Assembly (NCBI GenBank): GCA_963931155.1
Contig: OZ006978.1
Coordinates: 1,612,001 to 1,676,000 of the forward strand
Length of the DNA stretch: 64,000 nt
Direction: 5' to 3'
From: CALXVA01 sp944392465
GTDB lineage: Bacteria; Bacillota; Clostridia; TANB77; CAG-508
This document shows, in pieces, positions 61,459-64,000 of this stretch. A program made the translations under genes and the position numbers. Under the pieces are notes generated by a model, which searched no databases, was not told the origin of the DNA, and was given only the letters and a program-made list of their open reading frames with translations. The stretch's first letter is position 1; each line of letters opens with the position of its first letter.

Positions 61459-63768
61459 ATGATAAAAGGTTTAACAGATGAAGAAGTGAAACAGAGGATA
61501 GAAGAAGGAAAAGTAAATAAATCAGATACTAATAATTTAAAATCAAACTTTGAAATTGTTAGAGATAATGTATGTACTTTGTTCAACCTATTTAATTTAA
61601 TTATAGCAATAGCACTTGCATGTGTTCATGCTTATACAAATATGGTTTTTATTGTGATAATTATTATTAATGTTTTAATAGGAATTATTCAAGAAATTCA
61701 TGGTAAAAATTTAGTGAAAAAATTATCAATTTTGACCACGGCAAAGTGCACAGTTATTAGAAATGGCAAAAAGAACCAAATAGATATAAATGAAATAGTT
61801 TTAGATGATATTGTAATACTAGAGCAAGGAGATCAAATTCCATCAGATGCTTTTGTAATTGATGGGGAAATAGAAGTAAATGAAGCTTTACTTACAGGAG
61901 AATCAGATACTATTTTAAAAATAAAAGATGATAAATTACTTTCTGGAAGTTATGTTGTGAGTGGCAAATGTTATGCAAAAATAGAAAAAGTAGGAGATGA
62001 CAATTTTGCAAATCAAATTATAAATGCCGGCAAAAAGCAAAAAAAAGTTAATTCTGAACTTTTAAATTCAATGAAAAAAGTTACAAACTTTACAAGTTTT
62101 ATAATAATTCCTGTAGGGGTAATACTTTTTATGCAAGCATATGTATTTAGAGAAGTTAATCTACAACAATCAGTAATAGCAACTGCTGCAGCTCTTTTGG
62201 GAATGTTGCCAAAAGGTTTTGTTTTACTTACAAGCATTTCGTTAGAAACAGGTGTAATTAAACTTGCTAAAAAGCAGGTTTTAGTTCAAGATTTGTATAG
62301 CGTAGAAACATTAGCACATATAGACACACTATGCTTGGATAAAACCGGTACAATAACAGAAGGCAAAATGAAAGTTATAGATATAGAAAAATATAATGAA
62401 AATGTTTTGCCAGATACTTTAGAAAATATAATGACTGCATATGTACATTGCACAGATGATAGTAATAATACATTTTTAGCTTTGAAGCATTATTTTAAGG
62501 GAAAAGAAGTAAAATACGAAAAAGTAAGCGATATTTCCTTTTCATCTGAAAGAAAATGGAGTAGTGTAACTTTTAAAGATATTGGAACAATAATAGTAGG
62601 AGCACCAGAAAGATTGGTAGAAAAAGCAGGAATAGAATTGCCAGAGAGTGTGTCTAAAGCTGCACAAGAAGGAAAAAGAGCATTATGTATAGGATATACA
62701 AAGGAAAATATAACGGCAGAAGAGTTGCCTAAACTTACAATTGTAGCATCATTAACTTTGGCAGATCCACTTAGAAGAAATGCAAAAGAAATGTTAGGAT
62801 ATTTTAAAACACAATCTGTGGACATAAAAATTATATCAGGAGACAATCCTATAACTGTATCAACTATAGCAAAAAGAGCAGGATTAGAAGATTACAAATC
62901 ATACATAGATTTATCTACATTAAAATCAGATGCAGAAATAGTTGATATTGTTGATAAATATAGTATATTTGCAAGGGTGTTACCACATCAGAAAAGTATA
63001 ATAGTAAAAGCACTTCAAGCGAAAGGACATCAAGTAGCAATGACTGGAGATGGAGTAAATGATGTAATAGCACTAAGAGAAGCAGATTTAGGAATTACTC
63101 TTCCAGAAGCAAATGATGCGGCAAAACAAGTATCACAAATAGTACTGTTAAATCCAGACTTTAGTGTATTAAAAGATGTACTAATGGAAGGAAGAAGAGT
63201 AGTAAACAACTTAACAAATGTTGCTAGAATATTTTTTATAAAAACAATTTATTCAATGCTTCTATCAATATTCTGCATATTAACAAACACAGCATTTCCA
63301 TTTATACCAATACAAATTACACTAATAGACTTAGCAATAGAAGCATATACATCATTCTTTATATCATTTGAGCCAAACAGTAAGCCAGTAAAAGGAATGT
63401 TCTTACATACAGTACTAAGAAATGCAACCCCGTTTGCTTTAGTAATAATGATAAATATTATGTTTTTAACATTTATGGGACCAGTACTTGAAATAGCACA
63501 AGGGCCACTTGTAACAATCATGTATTTACTTATAGGATATGTAAGTATATTAGCTGTGCTAGAAGTATGCATACCATTTAATAAATTACATGTATTCTTA
63601 TTCAGTACAACATTTGTAGGTTTCTTCACAGCAGTATATTTATTTAGAAACTTATTACAGATAACAAGCATAAATACAAGAGAGCTTGGAATATTTGTTG
63701 TATTTGCTTTAATAAGCACAATAATTTTATCAATAAAACATAAGATGTATAAAAAACTAGGATATTAA
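61459..63768 (+). CDS. P-type cation-transporting ATPase
   Basis: A 769-residue membrane pump. LTGES in the actuator domain, LCLDKTGTITEG with the phosphorylated Asp near residue 293, and MTGDGVNDVIALREADLGITL are all present. There are about ten membrane helices, with the last six after residue 570. The helix 4 motif reads MLPKGFVLLTS, in place of the PEGL of calcium pumps, so the ion cannot be assigned; the type resembles CtpE/MgtA-like pumps. No N-terminal metal-binding domain. Start ATG 61459 is behind GGAGG; ATG 61447 overlaps it. A REP-like array follows the stop immediately. Confidence 0.9.
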   Translation: MIKGLTDEEVKQRIEEGKVNKSDTNNLKSNFEIVRDNVCTLFNLFNLIIAIALACVHAYTNMVFIVIIIINVLIGIIQEIHGKNLVKKLSILTTAKCTVIRNGKKNQIDINEIVLDDIVILEQGDQIPSDAFVIDGEIEVNEALLTGESDTILKIKDDKLLSGSYVVSGKCYAKIEKVGDDNFANQIINAGKKQKKVNSELLNSMKKVTNFTSFIIIPVGVILFMQAYVFREVNLQQSVIATAAALLGMLPKGFVLLTSISLETGVIKLAKKQVLVQDLYSVETLAHIDTLCLDKTGTITEGKMKVIDIEKYNENVLPDTLENIMTAYVHCTDDSNNTFLALKHYFKGKEVKYEKVSDISFSSERKWSSVTFKDIGTIIVGAPERLVEKAGIELPESVSKAAQEGKRALCIGYTKENITAEELPKLTIVASLTLADPLRRNAKEMLGYFKTQSVDIKIISGDNPITVSTIAKRAGLEDYKSYIDLSTLKSDAEIVDIVDKYSIFARVLPHQKSIIVKALQAKGHQVAMTGDGVNDVIALREADLGITLPEANDAAKQVSQIVLLNPDFSVLKDVLMEGRRVVNNLTNVARIFFIKTIYSMLLSIFCILTNTAFPFIPIQITLIDLAIEAYTSFFISFEPNSKPVKGMFLHTVLRNATPFALVIMINIMFLTFMGPVLEIAQGPLVTIMYLLIGYVSILAVLEVCIPFNKLHVFLFSTTFVGFFTAVYLFRNLLQITSINTRELGIFVVFALISTIILSIKHKMYKKLGY

Positions 63769-63921
63769 TGTCACCCTTGGGGACAGGCTCTTTTCTGCCA
63801 ACTTTGTCACTCTTGGGGACAGGCTTATTTTTACTAATATAGCATAATGCTTATATTTATAGAAAAGCCTGTCCCCAAAGATGACAAGTATGGCGGAAAA
63901 GAGCCTGTCCCTTAAAGTGAC
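63769..63921. repeat. REP-like palindromic array after the P-type ATPase
   Basis: GGGGACAGGCTCTTTTCTGCC, its partner GGCGGAAAAGAGCCTGTCCC, and a nested pair GGGGACAGGCT/AGCCTGTCCCC face each other, with GTCAC and GTGAC ends. The whole block could form a long hairpin. The remaining bases to the window end show nothing recognisable. Confidence 0.75.
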
Positions 63922-64000
63922 ATGTCGTGGAATAGAGGGGCAGTATATGTTACATTTTTCTTATTTATAGGATGATTAAAGCTTATAATATGTGAATGTA

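Noticed and set aside
63769..63921. Transposon or insertion sequence end
   Set aside because: Inverted repeats are present but there is no transposase frame, and the same units occur as multi-copy intergenic palindromes.
1..64000. tRNA, rRNA, tmRNA or prophage genes
   Set aside because: No cloverleaf with CCA end, no rRNA-like GC-rich block, and no phage structural or integrase genes were seen on either strand.

Overview
The window looks like a chromosomal segment of an AT-rich, endospore-forming Gram-positive bacterium, most likely an uncultivated gut-type Clostridia lineage. The reasons are the complete spoIIIAA-AH operon, AGA-dominated arginine usage, strong AGGAGG-type ribosome binding sites, sigma-A-like promoters, a small RelA/SpoT synthetase, DUF1540 and DUF362 proteins, and large secreted cell-wall enzymes. 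There is no rRNA, tRNA, CRISPR array, prophage or intact transposase.

Layout: 0-7.8 kb holds a lone radical SAM-like gene of atypical composition, a NatAB-type ABC exporter, an alpha/beta hydrolase, an AI-2E family permease, a small alarmone synthetase and a jelly-roll surface protein. 8-21.6 kb is an envelope region: a class A penicillin-binding protein, a WG-repeat membrane protein, a degenerate transglutaminase with Ig-like repeats, and three tandem paralogous ricin-domain wall enzymes (one L,D-transpeptidase, two NlpC/P60). 21.8-25.5 kb holds DUF362, a polytopic protein with Asp-boxes and an atypical guanylate kinase. 25.6-31.9 kb is a compact, unrecognised enzyme cluster: LysR regulator, two radical SAM proteins, two CYTH proteins, a Nudix hydrolase and a phosphoribosyltransferase-like protein. 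32-40.7 kb carries a giant ABC exporter, a Nudix protein, yebC and two paralogous membrane-anchored proteins. 41-47 kb is spoIIIAA-AH, split by REP-like palindromes. 47-57.6 kb is housekeeping (pfkA, argS, glmM, metG, yfcE, peroxiredoxin, fba, smpB). 57.7-64 kb has an unknown three-gene group, two small secreted or anchored proteins and a P-type ATPase.

The main discovery candidate is a recoding system. Four genes (a WG-repeat protein, an ABC exporter, yebC and a small membrane protein) are each broken by exactly one extra C that creates a zero-frame CGG triplet. Dropping that C restores the expected protein every time, with the downstream frame resuming at GGN (Gly). In my by-eye scan of all other AT-rich genes in the window, CGG is never used as an in-frame sense codon. 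This suggests CGG is unassigned or starved here and serves as a programmed +1 frameshift (or quadruplet) signal. Only three GC-richer, isolated, probably acquired genes contain ordinary in-frame CGG codons (nine in total).

A second unusual pattern is a Shine-Dalgarno sequence separated from its start codon by a hairpin that would bring the two to normal spacing. It occurs at three genes (transglutaminase-like, spoIIIAG, argS).
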